Below are positions 5,124 through 7,697 of a stretch of 7,697 bases of DNA, one piece after another (within the stretch, counting starts at the first letter, position 1; every line of letters begins with the position of its first letter). Below the pieces are notes generated by a model that did no database searches, was not told the DNA's origin, and saw nothing but the letters and a program-made list of their open reading frames with translations. Origin of the DNA: an uncultured Verrucomicrobiales bacterium (GTDB taxonomy: Bacteria > Verrucomicrobiota > Verrucomicrobiia > Verrucomicrobiales > Akkermansiaceae); NCBI GenBank assembly GCA_937952875.1, contig CALFDI010000086.1, positions 1-7,697 on the forward strand, written 5' to 3'. The translations under genes were made by a program, and so were the position numbers.

Positions 5124-6905
5124 TTAGTTAAGTGGGCCAGTGATGATGGTGTGGGTATCTGTCCATTCGATGCCTGAGTAAGTCTCGATGCCGGGTGCAT
5201 CTTTCGTAAAGGCGACAAAAGAGTTTGGCGTATTGATCACTCTAGAAATTTGGCGACTCCGGCTAGCGCTGAATTTTTTCTGGATATCAGTCTTCTTCAG
5301 TTTCGTTTCAGTCATCGGTGTGAGGGCGACTTTCGCTCCGGGCTTAATGTTCTTAGCTGTGAAAAGCTTGTTTTCACTGTTTTTATAGTAAAGGAGATCG
5401 ATCGGGTAAGCGAGCGTGGAAGAGATCATACCGTCTACTAGCTCAATGCGTCCGTATGATGGAGCGACGTGCCTGACCGTATGAGCCTGTTCAGATCGAG
5501 ACTGGAAGAAATCGCCAGTCAGCTTAACCCCGTCTTCGGATATCTCTTGAGCGTAGCGAGACTGCGCCCCTCGATTAGTCATATTCATACGTGCCCAGTC
5601 GCTGTTAGGTAGGAGGACTGGAGTGAGTGGGAGCTGCTCTTTAGATGTAATGCTTGTCGAGAGCAAGACGCCGGTGCGAGAGATCTGTTCTTGGTAGATA
5701 TCTGCATAGGGTTCGCCTTTTGCACCCAGTTGGATGTGTTGATTCCGCACGCCAGATCCACCGAATCCGTCTTGGAAGACGATAAGAACGATGAGGAGCA
5801 AACTCGCAACGAGAGAAATGAGAGGCGTGGTGTAAAAGAGGCGATGTCTCTGTCCAGACTTAGCGAAGACAAATAGATTAATCGGTCCTACGATGATGGC
5901 AAAGATCAGGAGAATGATAGCCAGTAAGATGGGATTAAAGTTCTTGGAGCCGAAGTCTTTTAGCAGTCCCCATTTTTTAGAAAAGTCAGTCACGAAGCTT
6001 TTAAACTGCGGAATTTCACGACTCTTACTAACTGTTTCGATGAGATAATCGATCTCGTGTGCCTCTAGGCGTGTAATGTCAGAGATTGTTTTGAGATATA
6101 TCTGTCCACTGCCGACTGTGCCGACGTCACCCGAACTACTATCTGTCTCTATGTTTAATGTTTTAAAATTTTCAGAAGCGGATGGTCTCAATACGATGAG
6201 ATTGCCGCCGCCCCGAAGCCATTGCTGTAGAGAGACTCTCGCTCCGCTTGATATCTGAGCCATGGCATCGGCAGAGATCACCATGACTTCATAGCCGATA
6301 TATCCGCGCCAGTCTTCAGGCAAGGCGTCGGGTGTGAAACTACTTCCAAACTTATAACTGCCACTGTAGCGAGCTGTGTAAGTGGAATGGAGCCTGATGT
6401 CTAAATGATCGCTATTGTGAAGGAGGATCTCGTCACTCACGAGAACCTCAGGGAATTCTGTCATATGATTGGATGAGAGTCTTGCTTGGTTCTTTTCAGG
6501 ATAGGAATCACAGGTCATCGTGAAATGGATGTTAGCCTTACGACCGTAGCCGCCCCCTGAGGAATTAAGATATGGTGTAATGACAGGGACATAGATCTCA
6601 TATGTCGCTGTTTCTCCTGCAGGACAGGTAAACGCGTAGTTAGAGGAATAGAGTGATTCCTCTTTCCAGCGGGAATCTGTTGATTTGCAATAGAGTTTCC
6701 AGTTGAGGTCTTTCAGTTGACCATTTGTTAACTCAATTCTGACAGGTAGATAACCACTGGTAGGGAGGCGATTGAAGAGTGCTGTCGCCTTAACTTGAGT
6801 GAGGTCTTTAGCGTCGTAAACTTCAGTCCAGAGATGTTCTTGGGCCTGGCTGGTGCTAGATGACCAGAGGGTGAAGAGGAGAAATAAAAGCGAAAGTTGT
6901 CTCAT
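5124..6905 (-). CDS. Exported membrane-anchored protein with amidotransferase-like domain, MoxR/ABC operon
   Basis: 593 residues, of no family I can name with certainty. Residues 1-21 form a signal peptide (MRQ, hydrophobic LSLLFLLFTLW, then SSSTSQA with cleavage likely after Ala21). Residues 22-325 would be periplasmic: a beta-rich first part (to about 150), then a region with YIGYEVMVISADAM (202-215) and LQQWLRGGGNLIVL (226-239). The latter resembles the class I glutamine amidotransferase-like fold of DUF4350 and GldG-type proteins, without a visible catalytic Cys. Two membrane segments follow (about 326-348 and 359-378), joined by GPINLF (340-345) and RHRLFYTTP (353-361). This signature is common in large membrane proteins beside MoxR genes. 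Residues 379-593 are again outside and beta-rich. The ATG overlaps the moxR stop by 4 bases, and the ABC ATPase follows 8 bases after. It is probably an auxiliary or sensing subunit of the transporter. Confidence 0.8.
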   Translation of the reverse strand: MRQLSLLFLLFTLWSSSTSQAQEHLWTEVYDAKDLTQVKATALFNRLPTSGYLPVRIELTNGQLKDLNWKLYCKSTDSRWKEESLYSSNYAFTCPAGETATYEIYVPVITPYLNSSGGGYGRKANIHFTMTCDSYPEKNQARLSSNHMTEFPEVLVSDEILLHNSDHLDIRLHSTYTARYSGSYKFGSSFTPDALPEDWRGYIGYEVMVISADAMAQISSGARVSLQQWLRGGGNLIVLRPSASENFKTLNIETDSSSGDVGTVGSGQIYLKTISDITRLEAHEIDYLIETVSKSREIPQFKSFVTDFSKKWGLLKDFGSKNFNPILLAIILLIFAIIVGPINLFVFAKSGQRHRLFYTTPLISLVASLLLIVLIVFQDGFGGSGVRNQHIQLGAKGEPYADIYQEQISRTGVLLSTSITSKEQLPLTPVLLPNSDWARMNMTNRGAQSRYAQEISEDGVKLTGDFFQSRSEQAHTVRHVAPSYGRIELVDGMISSTLAYPIDLLYYKNSENKLFTAKNIKPGAKVALTPMTETKLKKTDIQKKFSASRSRQISRVINTPNSFVAFTKDAPGIETYSGIEWTDTHTIITGPLN

Positions 6906-7697
6906 GCGTTAGTAGAGCTGAGTGTTGATGGTGTTGTTGTGTCCTGAAAGGGGACTTCTGCTAAGATTTTAGTAATAATGTCATCCGTTGAGAGTCCTTC
7001 GACGCGGGCATTATAGTCTAGCACCATACGGTGGCGGAGCACAGCTGGTGCGATGAGTTTAACATCTTCGAAGCTCGCATTCGTCCGGCCAGACATAACG
7101 GCGCGGGCTTTAGCGGCAGAGGCGAGTGAGAGCGCGGCACGCGGGCTAGCACCATACTTCACGCTCTGTGCTGCTGTCGATTGACCTGGATGTGTGCCAT
7201 CGACGAGTCGTGCAATGTAGTTCGCTACCACGTCAGGCAGGTAAATGCGACGGACGAGATTAAGAATGGCCTCAAGAGTCGATTGATCCATAATAGGCTC
7301 GACGACGGGCTCACCTCCTAGTTCACGATTCATTACGATACGCTCTAGAGTGTCTGCAGAGTTCCTGTAGACATCGAGTTTGAATAGAAAGCGGTCGAGC
7401 TGAGCTTCTGGTAATGGGTAGGTGCCTTCTAGTTCGATCGGGTTCTGGGTCGCCATGACGAAGAATGGACTCGGGAGGTCATGTGTAGTCCCGAGGACCG
7501 TGACTCGGCGTTCTTGCATCGCCTCTAGTAGAGCTGATTGTGTTTTGGGAGAGGCTCGGTTGATCTCGTCTGCTAGCGCAATATTTGTGAATAAAGGTCC
7601 AGGCTGAAAGACGAATTCACGGCGTCCATCGACTTCTTGAAGCACGGGATTTCCCGTAATATCACCGGGCAAGAGATCGGGGGTGAATTGGACGCGC
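6902..7697 (-). CDS. MoxR-family AAA+ ATPase (5' end cut by window edge)
   Basis: 264 residues are visible to the TGA at 6904-6902. The frame is open to the right-hand edge, and a TTG at 7672 is an internal Leu in FTPDLLPGDITG, not a start. Motifs (numbered from the first whole visible codon): FTPDLLPGDITG (4-15), Walker B and following helix IALADEINRASPKTQSALLE (39-58), sensor 1 Asn85 in MATQNP, GTYPLPEAQLDRF (91-103) with likely arginine finger Arg102, sensor 2 GASPRA (182-187), and the MoxR lid ending in RVEGLSTDDI. The Walker A segment, about 60 to 70 residues, is outside. MoxR ATPases act as chaperone-like remodelling factors for metal-cofactor insertion or surface-protein assembly, usually beside a DUF58 or von Willebrand protein. 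Here the next gene is an exported membrane protein joined by an ATGA overlap, and no DUF58 gene lies downstream in this operon. Confidence 0.93.
   Translation of the reverse strand, partial: RVQFTPDLLPGDITGNPVLQEVDGRREFVFQPGPLFTNIALADEINRASPKTQSALLEAMQERRVTVLGTTHDLPSPFFVMATQNPIELEGTYPLPEAQLDRFLFKLDVYRNSADTLERIVMNRELGGEPVVEPIMDQSTLEAILNLVRRIYLPDVVANYIARLVDGTHPGQSTAAQSVKYGASPRAALSLASAAKARAVMSGRTNASFEDVKLIAPAVLRHRMVLDYNARVEGLSTDDIITKILAEVPFQDTTTPSTLSSTNA

Noticed and set aside
5585..5872. 95-codon minus-strand frame inside the 593-residue gene
   Set aside because: It is an alternate frame of a real gene, Ser/Leu-rich low-complexity translation with no motif.
7422..7607. Plus-strand 61-codon frame opposite moxR
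   Set aside because: It is opposite the Walker B and sensor 1 region of MoxR and shows no protein features of its own.
1..7697. Mobile element, prophage, CRISPR or defence system
   Set aside because: No transposase, integrase, repeat array, terminal inverted repeats or known defence domain is visible; all genes are collinear housekeeping or envelope types.

Overview
The window is almost entirely coding and every gene lies on the minus strand, so transcription runs from base 7697 towards base 1. The protein styles suggest a free-living bacterium of the Planctomycetota-Verrucomicrobiota group. The clues are a MoxR ATPase followed by a signal-peptide protein with an amidotransferase-like fold and a GPINLF/TTP membrane motif, an ABC-2 transporter of the MPD type, an odd IF-1, and mostly non-Shine-Dalgarno starts. 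Verrucomicrobiota (Opitutae-like) is my best guess, by inference only. Base composition looks close to 50% GC. No mobile element, CRISPR array, tRNA or rRNA is visible.

Layout in transcription order. (1) 7697-6902: 3'-terminal part of a MoxR-family AAA+ ATPase, whose start lies outside the window. (2) 6905-5124: a 593-residue exported, membrane-anchored protein of unrecognised family, overlapping moxR by 4 bases (ATGA). (3) 5115-4117: ABC-2 ATPase. (4) 4113-2653: its 486-residue polytopic permease. These four are so tightly packed (4-base overlap, then 8- and 3-base gaps) that they almost certainly form one operon. It probably encodes a MoxR-assisted membrane transporter with an auxiliary periplasmic-facing subunit, an arrangement reminiscent of GldA/GldF/GldG-type transporters. 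(5) After a 96-base gap that contains a perfect TTGACA hexamer comes a short LuxC-type acyl-CoA reductase (2556-1540). (6) After a 93-base gap with hairpin potential and a duplicated 15-mer comes a divergent IF-1-like protein (1446-1231). (7) Seven bases later comes selB (1223 to beyond base 1), the selenocysteine-specific elongation factor, cut by the window edge after 407 codons.

The most interesting part is the right-to-left junction luxC / IF-1-like / selB. A small OB-fold protein that keeps the IF-1 frame but has lost the basic ribosome-binding loop and basic tail sits immediately upstream of, and is probably translationally coupled to, selB. The MoxR/auxiliary/ABC operon is the second point of interest, because no DUF58 or von Willebrand partner of MoxR is present within it. 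Two start sites are corrected here: the acyl-CoA reductase and the IF-1-like gene both have longer TTG-initiated reading frames whose extensions do not look like protein.
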